Shown here: piece by piece, positions 50,571 through 63,315 of the stretch
Position numbering within the stretch: the first letter of the stretch is position 1
Layout: the number at the start of each line of letters is the position of its first letter
Assembly: GCA_026874595.1 (NCBI GenBank)
Contig: CM049322.1
Coordinates: forward strand, 58,309,886 to 58,373,885
From: Sipunculus nudus
Taxonomy: Eukaryota; Annelida; Sipuncula; Golfingiida; Sipunculidae
Reading direction: 5' to 3'
DNA: 64,000 nucleotides
The notes under the pieces: generated by a model
Database searches by the model: none
The model's input: the letters and a program-made list of their open reading frames with translations, nothing else
Told to the model about the DNA's origin: nothing
Position numbers and translations under genes: made by a program

Positions 50571-51464
50571 GATATGACCTAAATCTACAGCATATTTGCA
50601 ATTTAACACATGGGCAGCTTATTCAGAGCGGCATGGCAGTCACACTGTAGAGATCATAACGAGACAATGGATGCATGGGCGACAAACTTACAAGTCTCAG
50701 AGTTAATGTTAACTATTCTTTATTGTAACTATAGAGCAGAGGGGGCTGCGCATGCTTAGGGGCTAACTGACTCTGAACACATAGCATGTATCCCAGCAAG
50801 ATTCATAAAGCACGGAGTTACCAATCAGAGATTTTCCTGATGTGTCACAATAGATACAATTATAGAAAGGTCTGCACAGGAGCTGAATGAAAGTATGAAA
50901 GTGCAATTAGACTGAATAGAGTTGCCATGTAATCAAGGCTTAGCAATTACAGTCATTATGTAAATAGCGGGCAACTCAGCTCTTACACTTGAATACACGA
51001 AGTCAAAATTGACTTAAACAACTGCACCTTACATATTATATAATCATGATGAAATACAGAGTGAGAATTGAAGTAACAGACTGGCCCTCAGTTCATTACA
51101 ACTCGCACGGTTTTTCCTATGTTCATGGCGACCAACGGAGATCTGCTAGGTTGCCCTTGATCGCCGTGGTCGATCTTCATCCATCCGTTTGGTCTTCATT
51201 CAATGTGATGATGGCATAACACAGCAGACGATCATAAAGCCACGCGGAATCCGCATGTCTATAAAAAAAAAATATTTATATATAATTCATATATAATATG
51301 TAAGGTCAAACGGAATTGAAATGTTTATCCTTTAGATTACCTTTTACAATATCGGTATGATTTGTACTTTAGAAATACTGAATCAACCGCATATTTCCAG
51401 ACATTTTAGACATGTCAGCATTTAAAATTATAATTAATTTCGCTTATTTGCACAATATTCGCGA

Positions 51465-51522
51465 ATCACAGGACTAAAATCGGGAGGTCGTGAGTTCATA
51501 CCTGAGCGAGATGTTGGGCCAA
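51465..51522 (+). mobile_element. SINE-like tRNA-derived fragment
   Basis: A stretch containing GGGAGGTCGTGAGTTCATAC resembles the B-box end of tRNA-derived SINEs. It is interrupted on the right by the MITE at 51525-51788. It is short and degenerate. Confidence 0.25.
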
Positions 51523-51524
51523 AA

Positions 51525-51788
51525 AAAAAGGTATGGTTCTCAGGCACTTTTTTTTCAGAAATCAGTGCGGGTGGGCGGTATTTTATATTTGACCTTTAAT
51601 TGCATGTATCGATGAAAATGTCATATGATCAGGGAAAAGCGTGAAAATAACATTTTTTTTGGCTAAACAGATAAATGCACTACACAAATTGTATGACTTA
51701 TCTTCTTGAAAGATAAACATAAAAATGAAAATGTTTGATGCGGGAGGATAAAATTGACGCGGGCGGTGCCTGAGAACCATACCTTTTA
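51525..51788. mobile_element. MITE with perfect terminal inverted repeats
   Basis: AGGTATGGTTCTCAGGCAC at 51529-51547 is matched exactly by its reverse complement at 51766-51784, and a short A/T run extends the match by about four bases. The interior, about 220 bp, has no coding potential. This is a non-autonomous DNA transposon; the superfamily is unassigned because the flanking A and T runs hide any target-site duplication. Confidence 0.7.
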
Positions 51789-52765
51789 TTTATTTTTTTT
51801 TTTTTGGGGGGGGGGCTTAATGGTCGGCCCCGAAAGACCTAGGAAGGCAGTACCCCTCAGCCGTGTATATCTAACAAACGAGACCGTTTTGGGTAGACTC
51901 ATTAAGACATCACCGGGTTCACTCACGTCAAAATAATTATAGTGCTCTAAAAAACCAGTGAGATCAAGGTACCTTGTCTAGAATAAAAAGAACAAGATAA
52001 GCGTGTTGAATATATATATAAATATTTTGTGGACTTCTGAAGCCGCACCGATCATGTCTCCCTTGCGTATCTCCCCCTTCGAACCCAGTTTGTTCTCGTG
52101 TGTTTCAAAAGAAGACACAAGCAACTCGGGACTATAGAAAGCGCACAGGCACAACACAATAAACAACAGCAAAGGCTTGGTAGAGGGACTTTTGCCGCCC
52201 TTCACGATATTATATTAAAGGGATGGTCCACGAACTCCTTTAAGGACATTCTTATTAACCTAGGACCAGGTAGCTTTGGGAACGTCTTTTCCTCCCCCTC
52301 AGTGCAAATGCAGAATTTTTCGTTGTGACAGGCAATGAACCTTTTGTTCACGCCTAAATATGGATTTTCATTGAACTTTTAGTTACGTTACTTGTCCTGC
52401 CATGGACATTTTATGATCTTCGAGTTGGACTTCAGTTCAGTTCAGTACTTTCAGTATTCTGGGGACTTTGTCTAGATTTCATTATGTGTTAGTTCTATAA
52501 TTATTTGTTTTTTTCTTATTGTAAATATTGGATAAATTTTCATGAGCAATGTTAATATAGCACCTTTATGGCACCTTTATTTTCGTTGTGTTTACCTTAG
52601 AGGATTAGTGCCTGAAATTATGTTGCGGTCTACTGGCCAGATTGCCCCTCAATAACATTACGGAAAAACATAAGGAGTACCATTATTTCTCAGTACAGTT
52701 AGTATATTCTCCTGTACAGGACTCAAATAAACTACCCCTCGCCATATCAACCCTATAAGTGCGTT

Positions 52766-52768
<3 letters not shown>

Positions 52769-52839
<71 letters not shown>
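52769..52839. repeat. (TA)n(GA)n compound microsatellite
   Basis: TA to 52806, then GA to 52839. Downstream, 52855-52950 has a CGAACCTCG...TCGAATATCC wording reminiscent of pogo-type element ends, without a clear partner. Confidence 0.95.
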
Positions 52840-52845
<6 letters not shown>

Positions 52846-54289
52846 AAGAACCTCGAACCTCGTAGAATCTCGAATATCCAAATGGTTCGGGGGACATGAT
52901 TTTTGTTCGAAAAAATCGAGTTTACGGATATGTGGGGTCAACCAGTTTGATGAGTAAACTACGGCCCTACTGGTACGCGTAAGCCTATGAACGATCTCCT
53001 TATGGCATTTTGCTAAAGTACTACCAGAAACACAGTCTCTTCTGTTATTTTGTCTAGAATTTATACTTAAATTTGCAGCTAATCATTTACAATCGTTTTA
53101 TTCTTTAAAAAGAAAATGGAAAATTCCTCTAAACATACAACTGACCAATGTAGCGGTTATCCCAAACATTAGGGGTCTATTGACAAGGCCGCCACAGAGA
53201 TTGTTTGCACATGGCACTTACGAGTCATGAATCCATATGCACTGCCATCTAGGTGCAAACTACGTATTATTTTTCATTTATCATTGATAAATATTTTAAA
53301 TAAAAAGGCGGAATTTTAACATTGATTTATTTTGTATCATACCAAATAGATCGTCATGGAAACATGTATGTACATTCAATTCACTCAATAAAACCAATAC
53401 GAAAAGTCCATTTCACATGCTCATGCGAGAAAAAAATCTCGACGGTTTCTTCATTTGACTGTCTACCTTCTCACGGAGGAATCGCAGCACGCAGTTGTTT
53501 CAGAAATACGTGTAACAGGGGTTTGGCTGAATGCGGCTTAGCGGCCTTGATTAGGTATCTTGATCGTGAGGCAACAATGCTCGCTTGTGTGCACTAGACC
53601 ATCTGTAATCATACACGGGTGAGTGCACGCTACTCGGCAATGTAAGCTCTCAGTTAGGTTCGAGAAATTTCGGTTCCCCATTTAAATTTTCGGAAAAAAG
53701 ATATATATATGGGATATATGGGATAGTGGGAGTGATAAAAGATATTCTGGAGTATGCTCTCTTGTCATATGACTGGGGGGGGGGGGGGGGGGGGGCTTGT
53801 CTGTCTTTAAAGCGTCTTACCCTCACACGTCAGCAACCAAATCGGCTTGAAAATGTAAATTTTGTGTGTTTATATATATACTTTTTGTTTTCGCACTTCC
53901 ATTCTAATTTTAACCATTTTGACAAATGGTTGCCCGTAGCTGCTGAAATAAAATGTATTTAAAGGGATAAATATATAATATGTTAGAATTCATGTCACTT
54001 AATATTGTGTGTGAAATTAGAATAGTTTATTTCTTATGTTATTATAGAAATGGCGCCCGAGGTGTAAATCTTTTGTTTGAATGATCTGATTGAAATAAAT
54101 CTTCCTACTACTGTTATATTTTATGACACTACTTTTACATGCCGCCCTTTACGCCATCTAGTGGTGATAGTAAGAAAGAGTAATTTGGGTGTATGGTATG
54201 AGGCGGTTTAAAAATTCCATCCCATAAATCATACATTCCATTTCAAAATTGTACATAAAAGACAGGTGTTGTTTTCTCAATCAGTATAT

Positions 54290-55441
54290 TAGTTATACTT
54301 GTCATACATTACATGATTATCATACAGAGCATCATTTAATTGAATGTTTTTAAATTTAAAGAAATGTTCATTTAGTTTAATATTATTAATTGGGTACATC
54401 TGAGCCAGGGTAAACATGATAATAACTAAATTAACTCCTTTTGTCCGTGAAGCCCCTTAATCCAAAATGGTGGCTAATATTGTTGGTCATAAATGGTGCG
54501 CATTCGGGGGGTGGGGGGTGTGTGATGAGTGAGCAGCTTCTCCCTGGGTAATTACAATGAAATTGAAATAAATGCAACAATTTAATTTAAAATCCTAAAC
54601 ACTCACATTCTGCTTTTGGGCAATGGCTCTGTTTATGGCTAGTATTAAGACTTATGTTTGATTATATTTTGCATGATATAATGTTTTACTGCCATGATTA
54701 TCAGTAATTTGTTTATACGCCATGGCCCTCATGTGTGTATCAGGTATTTGCTTAAACCTAAGAGTTGTAATAATAAAGAAATGGAAATACACTAACTAAG
54801 CTACTTTTATATATTTTAATTTCCGGTGAGTAGAATCTTGGGGTTAGGAGATTTAGACCAGCATGATTTAGACCATATTACCCTTCTTGTGCAGTGTCTC
54901 TCCGAATTTTCTCCGTTGCTTGAGTTGGGACGCTCGTCAGTCCATTGATATGAACAGTAAACCCCTCAAAATTTAAACCGTTGTTATTTTATCCCACATC
55001 TTTGAAAGATATTACCTACTCTTGTGATCAATATTACATTTTATTTTTCATTTCGTATACACTAATACAGTAATATACGCAATAGGCAGCAGGAAACCTT
55101 TGGTCATGGATCACATTTCAAACGATATCTTCTGTCAGTTTTACCTTCATGGAAAGCCCCAGTATTAGGTAGCTTGATTACGAGTGGCTACGCCACTTGT
55201 GAACTACCCAAGGTGTAAGGGTACCGAACCCGATCTCACCCGACATGCAAGTATGTTGAAACCATGATAGGCCGTCCCGGGATAGAACCTTTAATACGTG
55301 AAGTGAACAAAAACGATCCAAAAGGAGAAAGTATTTACAGTGCAGCGGTAACCTCAAGAACAAACATTGCTTTAGTTTTATATATATATTTGTACAGTTT
55401 TATGTACAATCTGGCAGTTAATGTTAGATATGTTTTGTCCC

Positions 55442-55478
<37 letters not shown>

Positions 55479-57140
55479 TGTTTGTGCTTTGTCATAATTG
55501 TGTATACAACATTGTCACATCGGTCTTGATACGATTGCTCATATCTTTATTATGGGAATTTCTCTATTGCTGGCTCTTCTTTAAAGGGTTTGTCTGTGCA
55601 ATAAGATCTCTGGGTTGCAGTTTTGTGTTTGAGCAAATGTATGTCGTATCAACCATGTGTAAACTTTAATATCCATTTTTTTTCGTCTGGAGTAACACGG
55701 ATGTATTATGCCTACACTATTTCCTCCCGGGAGGAGGGAGTACGCAGGTACCAGGCATGAAGGATATTGACACACCTAGTTAGCAGAGATAACGGTGAAA
55801 AGCGGACTGTGTCGGTAACAATCTTTTAAAAGTGTCCTCATTCAAATTTTCAATGCTCATTTGCGTTGTATACACATGTGCCTTGTGCGCGAATGAAAAA
55901 GAAATATCAGCCTATGCCCTGGAAAACATAGTTATGGAATGCACTTTGTAGTTACCCGTGCATGAATGAGAAAAGGTATTGAATATAAAATGTGTACATG
56001 GAATACGGTGTCATGGATTACCTGATGTTACTCTGGTCTTGTATAATATCAGGTAAGGAAACCATTTATTTTTTTACCACTGTCTTACCTATAAAATAAA
56101 ATGTAAACCTTAAAGTGATAAAAGTAAAAGAGCAGGAATGTCACTGTTAACTAGCGCCATCTATTATTCATCATTAGCATTACATGTAACCAAAGAGTGG
56201 ACGAAAAGGTGTCCTTTTCTGTCGACGTGACTCTTTGACGAACTACCTATAGGTCAATGTGTACGTTCTCACCGTCGATACAGTGTATGCTTTAAAAAAA
56301 TTATTTTCTTGGAGTTAAATCGTATGCACATCTTTTCCTATAATAACAAAATAAAATATAAATAAATTTATAGCTATATGGTATAATAGATGATATATTA
56401 TTATTTGAATTGTATAATAACCATATATGCATATAATTTTATAATATATATATATATCATATTATATACATTATTATTATATATATATATATATATACCA
56501 CAATGTAAACCCTAGTATATACACATAAACTTATAAACATATTGTATTACACAAACATGAACTTTTAATTTATCTATAAAATACTGTAAGCTTGCCTAAT
56601 TTAGGGTTATATTTGGGACAAATTAGTCATGATTAATCATTTAAAGACTCTGGACTAGAGGAAGCCTGTCTTCCTGTTCTGTCGTAGAACAACACTGCAT
56701 CTTCGCAAACAATCATATCATGCCTGTATCACCTCACGTCCTGGTACAACGGCTCGGTAGGATCCGATTGGACCCAATTTGTTGAAAAAAACTTATATAG
56801 AATGTATTTTCTCACCATTTTCATTGTCATAATTCCATTTTTATCATTTTCGCATTCATTAATAATGTATATACCAATTCCCATAAAATAACTTCCATTG
56901 TTTATTGCAGTCTTGAATGAACGACTGGCAATGTTATATGATTTACATGCAGGTGGCAGTACCTGTCCTGGGTGTTGCAATGTAGCTATATAAATAACCT
57001 GCTGAGAGTAATATTATTTTTCGGGTAGCTCAATCTACACTTAACAAACTGAGATTAAAATTTACGCGACCTATAGAACACGAACTTTTAATACATGTAT
57101 ATAAATGTTCCGCAATCATGGACTTGTCATGTATGAGTTT
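54290..57140. repeat. old segmental repeat, copy iii/iv left part
   Basis: Diverged counterpart of the 0-2.2 kb, 9.2-11.8 kb and 2.7-3.0 kb segments in a continuous run. It includes a single CACCTCACG minisatellite-like unit near 56728, and matches TTTATCATTCTCGCATTCAT of 2880-2900. No gene was recognised. Confidence 0.6.
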
Positions 57141-58575
57141 ATTGCTTGCCGGAAATCTGCTATTTCGGCAAGCATGTTGGTATGTACCGTATGTCTGTTT
57201 GTTTGTTATGTATGTTTCAGTTCTGTTTGTTTGTCTGTGTGTTGCTTAACGGAAATCTCCATGTTTGTCTGGGTACTCTGTACAAGCCACAGTTTTGGAG
57301 CAATTGCTTTCAAACTCGCACAGCTGGTAGACTCAAAATTCCTGGAAGTCTATTGTTTTAAGGAAATATAGGTCCAAGGTCCAGGTCATCAAAATTTCTC
57401 AAAACGGAAATTATTTCTAAAATATCCTTGTTACTATAAGTCGTATCTACTTCAAGAATAGCTCATTTTCTTTGTTCTTCCAAGGCCTTTCTTTAAATGT
57501 GTCACCACCTCAAACTTGCCGTAACCATGGTTCATATTTTCGGGGAAAATTCATGATATTCGAAAATTAGGGGACTGTTTTTGCTAACTTTGTCAGTTCA
57601 AAGCTAGAGAGGTCTAGTTTTTTGGAATATGTAGCATGCAATGAGTACTTCAAGATTTTAGTACAAGTCTTTCAATATCTCGCATAATATCTTGTCAAAG
57701 GATATTTTTCGATATATCACTTTGTGATTGCCTAGAGGCCACAGTTTTAGAGGAATCCTTTTGAAACTGGTCCATCTTTCGTCGTTCACTATTATCTCAA
57801 ATTAAACTCATTTCCGGATATGGCCGATAGCGGGCGCTGCACTGGAACCACTATAACATATCATGTTTTAGCTTATTTTCTTCGTATTGATCTTCTCCAT
57901 AATTTGTTTAAGTCATCTGCTCTAAAGTCATCACGCATAATATCTCGTGAAATGAGATGTTTTGATATATCACTCTGTGATAGCCTGGAGGCGAGAAATT
58001 TGCAGGAAATATTTTTAAAAACTGGTACATCTTATGTCTTCCACTTATATCCCGAAAGTGATTTTTTTTCATTTTCGAAAAAAAAGTCACTAGAAGGCGC
58101 TGCACTGGAAACACTTCAACACATAAAAATACTATAAATTCTTCCTGTTGGTCTTCTCCATAATTTGTTTAAGTCACCTGGTCTCAACCTTGTGTCACTT
58201 TGAATTTGTCAGAATGTCTGTCTGTCAGTTTTCCTCATTTTCGCCTGCTTGCTGGTTCATGCCTCTCACATAAAGCATTTTACAGGCCACAGTTTTGTAG
58301 ATATCGCTTTGTAATTTACACTTGTCATATATCGTATTGATATCTGAAAGTACTATATGTATTATTAAAATAGGTGAAACTTCAAGGTCAAGGTGATCAA
58401 AACTTATCAAAATCTTATTTCCTACATAACTTCGTTAATATTAGTCCTATCTTCACACACTATGGTTTATTTTCTTCGACTTTGGCATTGCTGGTTCATC
58501 TGACTAACTTAACCTCATTTCCCGCAAGCGCGTGACCTCTGGTTTTCTTTTCTTTTTTTTTTTTTTTTTTTGTTA
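57140..58575. repeat. insertion made of diverged ~240-bp tandem units
   Basis: At least four units share GCCACAGTTTT...CGCTTT...AAACT near the start. The middle pair also share GGCGCTGCACTGGAA and TCTTCTCCATAATTTGTTTAAG. Two units carry AGGTCAAGGT-type runs. It interrupts the older repeat found on both sides. Confidence 0.55.
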
Positions 58576-58599
58576 GCTGTTAAATGGGTTCACCTTACA

Positions 58600-59140
58600 T
58601 TCGCCGTTTTTGAAAAAAATGATGAAAAATACTGGTTAATTGCGCAAGTAGAAGGGTAAGTAGTTATTTTCAACGAGAGCATGTGAGGCAACGCCGTCTA
58701 GTGCGAAATTCCGGTTCGTGTGATTTGCCTCTTATTTCCTTTTCGGACCTATTGAAATCACCCCCCCCCCCGGTCCATATCCACGTTATAAACAGTTGGA
58801 TATAAGTAATAAGCCTGTGCTCCATTTGGGTCATTTTAATAAAATGCTGAAGAGTTTATCTGTTTCTTCACGTCGATATCGTAAGAGGCCCTTTAATTTA
58901 GGTGTGCGTACCCATTACATTTTTAAGGTTCAGCTTGTTATATATTATATTGGCTTTTAGGGGAACCTTCCTCCAAATCAAAGCTTGTGCTCAACGACCG
59001 AAAGCCGCATTAGACACTTGAAGTCTACTGACTTTTCAAATCTGTTGCAATAGTTTGTACATCTTGTCAATATTACCTCCACGGAAAACCATGTTATTAG
59101 ATAGCTTGAATCCCAAAGCAATTATCAGGCACGCGCGCAC
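58600..59140. repeat. old segmental repeat, right part after an insertion
   Basis: Continues the homology with 1500-2060 and 9370-9930 (TGGTTAATTGCGCAAGTAG, then the poly(C) run at 58761-58771, then ACGGAAAACCATGTTATTAG). The preceding 57140-58575 is absent from the other copies. Confidence 0.6.
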
Positions 59141-59149
59141 AATAGGCAG

Positions 59150-59305
59150 GGATATTACTTAAAACAATCATTCAGGTTGTCCCTCTTGATATGATATTTT
59201 TTCATGCCAGTACGTTTAGGATATCGGATTACTACAAAAGGCAGGTTTAAAAAAATCATCGAGGTTGTCCTTCTTGAAATGATATTTTACAGTAAAGTTC
59301 GACTT
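59150..59305. repeat. short direct repeat
   Basis: AGGTTGTCC-CTTGA-ATGATATTTT occurs at about 59180 and again at about 59260 with similar flanks; unit about 80 bp. Nothing else is seen around it. Confidence 0.5.
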
Positions 59306-60892
59306 AACGTATTGTGAGAAGGGCTGATGAGAGTATTTATTAAACGAAGGTCTTAGCTTATAATGAAAATCTTTCAGAGCAGCCACTGGTATGACAAGCT
59401 AAAGGAGTGAAAGATAATAGAGACACATAAAGTGCCTTGACAACAAACAGTTGAACAAGTATTAGCGGTCTAACGTTCCGCCATTTCCTTTGGATATGCT
59501 TTGATGGGGCGTAAAGTTTTGTAAGTTTTCAATTGCTATTCTAAATTTTGAGTAACTAAATATCGATGTGAGAATAAATGTTTCTACACCTCACACTTGG
59601 CCACTATACCTTATCGAACAGTTTACATAGAAAAAGTGTTATGTTCAGAGTTTCTAAATTTCCTGTTTCCTCCGTCAGTCCAAGTTTCCCTATATGCATT
59701 ATCAGGGATTATCCATCTTAAAACGAACGCAGGAATGATGTTGCTAATAACTTGATGTCGTTTGGGACATAAGTCTTACACCCCTTTCTGGAATAATTCT
59801 AAGATTTCAAATGGGGCCCTCTTCTGTTTTGCCTGGTTGCAGGTATCAAGAACTAGTGCAAAGGTTTAATTGATTGCCTTGTTCAGGGTCTAAGAAATCA
59901 AGTATAAAGAAAAAAAGGAGAGAATGAAAGAGACCTGTAACAGAATATTTGGTAAAACGTCAAAAGTGTACCAAATATTGGTCTGATTGCTGTCGTAGGT
60001 GAAGGTACACTGGTGTGTAGTTTTGCTAGATGATTGTTAGTACTTCCTACCGTTGCCAAAATTCTGATTGCAAGAAATATATGTATATATGTTATTTATT
60101 AACATGGGAGGTTTATACTTGTATGTAACTATAGGTCTCGATGAATATGAGAAAAGTAGAAAACATTTTAACAACTATGCAAACCTTATATTGAAAATGT
60201 GTATGATTTAACTGAGTATTAACTATCATCAGAATCCATGTATCCTACAGATTACTTCAGAAAGGTCTTTTCAGGTCACCTATTCCCTGTTATTTCTGAC
60301 GTGGGTAAGGAAAACCTTTCTTAGCGGATAGGTTGAGAGAGAGAAAGATAGATAGATACTAACCGTGAGGGAAGAAATACATGTTTCTAATTGCTTCCCT
60401 ATGAAATGTTACAAAGTTATGCGTTGTATGTCAGCGGATTTATAGTCCTCACGAAAAAGATATTTCTAAGTCAAATAATGATCGTGGATTTCAAAGATAT
60501 AAAAAGATCTACATGGAACAAAGTAAAAGAGTGTCGATAGATAACTGTAATATTTAGGTTTTGGCCAAATGAACGCTGTACACAATGACTTGCGTTTGCT
60601 TTCAACTTTCAAATATGACGTGGCGTTAAGTAGAATTATTTCAAGAGAGGAGAAAATTGAAGCCTTAAAGTTGCAGAGGGTTAAAGTGCGAGAGGTTATA
60701 TCAGGTATATATAACAACCATTAAGTTAATACTATTACCACGGCGGCAATACATGGCGAGTTCTCTCGACTGCTGTCTGACTGGTGGTGCATTAATATGG
60801 ATGTAACACGAAAACATAGATTCACTTCTAATGAACCGCAAAGAAAAAGACATTATAATACTTTCAATTTGAATCATATATAAGAAACAAAA

Positions 60893-60893
<1 letters not shown>

Positions 60894-60948
<55 letters not shown>
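60894..60948. repeat. (TA)n microsatellite
   Basis: About 55 bases of pure alternation. Confidence 0.95.
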
Positions 60949-60950
<2 letters not shown>

Positions 60951-61339
60951 GTATATATAAACACGTTCGATTTAAACTAAAGTTGATTCACATTTAAGAA
61001 AATGCGAAGCGATATATATATATTTAGAGAGAGGGAGTATGAGAAATACGAAATAGTGGTTGGCACATATGCAAAGACGACTAAGGTTATATTATCTCTG
61101 GGTATATGTTGCTGATAGACGCATTCACGTATTTTGGTGAAGCATTGGTGAAGCATGGGGAACAACTTAATGCTTAACGCATGAGTACTTATGATGCTCA
61201 TAAAGCAATTAGTGATATTAAAATCGTTCTAGATTTTGTGACATCAACTGCCAATCTTTTTTCTGTCAAAAGAACATTGATTCTTTTTAAAGCTATTTAC
61301 ACAGAGCAACGTACGTTAAACGGCCGAATTGTGGGAAAG

Positions 61340-61340
<1 letters not shown>

Positions 61341-61382
<42 letters not shown>
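61341..61382. repeat. (TA)n microsatellite
   Basis: About 42 bases of pure alternation, 0.4 kb from the lectin pseudogene. Confidence 0.95.
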
Positions 61383-61385
<3 letters not shown>

Positions 61386-61794
61386 TAGCATATTTACATA
61401 CTAAGGCTTAGGATTATGCGTCACCTAGCCGGTTCCTTAAAGTTTGCACGAAAACACATGGTAGTTTAGACATGCGTGTTATAGTCAATAAGTACTTTTC
61501 CCATTAAGAATTGAACTTTTTTCTGGGTATATGACCTACTTTGGACCTAATTAACGCAATAATACTATCGGCAAATTTCTATACGAATACCTGGAATTTC
61601 ACATGAATAGCCATGACCCTGACTTGCCCATTTGTTAGATAGAACCGAGCGTTTTTTTCTGTAATAAACACCACAGCGGTGTATTGTAATCGGAGCCTCT
61701 TCAGCTGTCAATTGAGGAAATTAAGTACGTGTTAGTCCATTTTGCCAACTTTGTAAATATATATATAACAGTCTTCCTCGAAAAACAAGTATAC

Positions 61795-62605
61795 CTGTAT
61801 ATCCGTCAACCCAAGCCCAGTTTGCCAACAATTTCCTTGTGAATCATTGCCAGGCAGATTATAATGTCTTCGTCAGTTCAAAATGGGCGCATCGCAAATC
61901 TTTATCAAGTGATTCTTTTGCAGTGTCATTGATATGTTAACGGTCAATATATAAGAATGTTACTAAAAAAGATCAAACGAATTAATATAATTTAAAATGC
62001 TTAGCCCCATATAAATTTGAAAAAAATCTCCACAAATCACCATAAATTCCCTTAAAAATCTGGGTCAACTTACCGACAGTCGAATCTAATCTTTGCCACT
62101 TTCAAAAACAATGCGGTTGATACCAAGCCATGCTGTTTCAAAGCCGGTCACCATACGTTTCTGTACATGTGTTGGTTCTTTTCACTTTTGATGATTGGTA
62201 ACCGTGAGATGTTGCGCCTGTCCACGTTTTGAAAGTAGTTACGCATTTTCATTCCAAAAGTCTAAAACATATACAGATTAATATGGACCATATCGTGTCT
62301 TATTTGGATCATAACAGATGTATATTAAATCAAAATAATGAGTCAACACCAAGGTAGCAGAACCATATACCACCTTATTCATATTCGATCAAATCTTAAT
62401 ACAAACCCACCTTCCAAAATAAAAAATTTCGTCACTTGCCCGGGAGAATGTTGCAGATGAGGGCATGTCTTTTATTGCAGGGTATTCTACGATCTCGTAC
62501 ACAAATCTCTCTTGTTTAAAAACAACACATTCTTTGACAGGATCTGATTCATCGTCCGTCAGTTTGCCGAATGGAGATATTTCAGTATTTGTGATAGTAA
62601 GTATA
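61795..62605 (-). pseudogene. decayed C-type lectin-like gene, at least three CTLD exons
   Basis: Three minus-strand stretches match exons of the 4.0-7.5 kb lectin gene. At about 62605-62441 a second-half CTLD exon reads ECVVFKQERF...YEIV, then after a one-base shift HALIC. At about 62265-62074 a first-half exon carries AWLGINRIVFESGKD, with an upstream frame shift, an in-frame stop, and a good GTAAG donor after it. At about 61950-61795 a first-half exon ends NWAWVDGYT, then a GTAT donor, with two in-frame stops upstream where the intact gene has SAWLGF. The lesions are independent and spread over all three exons, so this is a dead paralogue rather than one sequencing error. A fourth, weaker second-half exon may lie near 62930-63060. 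The orientation matches that of the intact gene. Confidence 0.62.
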
Positions 62606-62609
62606 ATAA

Positions 62610-63247
62610 AATGTGAGGTGATTTAAACCATACACAATTCCAGAAACAAACAAAAGTAACAATAATTATCAGAATCATATGAAAGATTTAAAATTAGTAT
62701 TCTCAAATTACTTTCTAATACAACCGAATTGCAGACACGGAAAAATTGTTCTTACACGTGTCCATATATGTACACAAAATTGTTACTTTTGTTTGTTTAT
62801 TTCCATTTGTACGCCTCAAACAAACCCAGAAATATTCACATTTAAAACCGAGAACAGAAAAATAATGTTGACTGCAATATCTTCCAGAATAACTAGACCC
62901 TTGCCTTTTTTTTAAAAATACGGCCGGTGCAATGCACCAATTGGTTCGATTACAGTATAAAACTTAACAGCTTCTGTTTGAAAATTTCTGGCACAAGCCC
63001 CAGTCTTTTTGATTTGTTCATTTTCCAAATTCCAGAATGCAGTTGTAGCACATGGATTTTTTTTTTTTGTGATAAGCAGAACCGGTTTTTACCTGTAATA
63101 TTGCATACAAAACTATGTTCCTGACTGGAATAGTATGATTAGCCAAGGTTTTTCAGCATGTATATCATAAAAGCTACATCGATCTTTATTGAAGGCGAAA
63201 CTGACACCTAAAAAGAGAGCGAATTCATAACCTAGGAAAGGTGATCG

Positions 63248-63315
<68 letters not shown>

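Larger units (their letters stand above)
59310..61790. other. no supportable gene
   Basis: AT-rich sequence with two (TA)n tracts listed separately; the longest frames are composed mainly of microsatellite or AT-rich codons. Confidence 0.5.

Noticed and set aside
50520-50580. 5S rRNA-like piece
   Set aside because: Only a few words resemble 5S (a CATATCTACCACG stretch on the minus strand) and the rest does not align.
52855-53690. A full pogo-like element
   Set aside because: Left-end wording is suggestive but no matching right terminal inverted repeat could be found.
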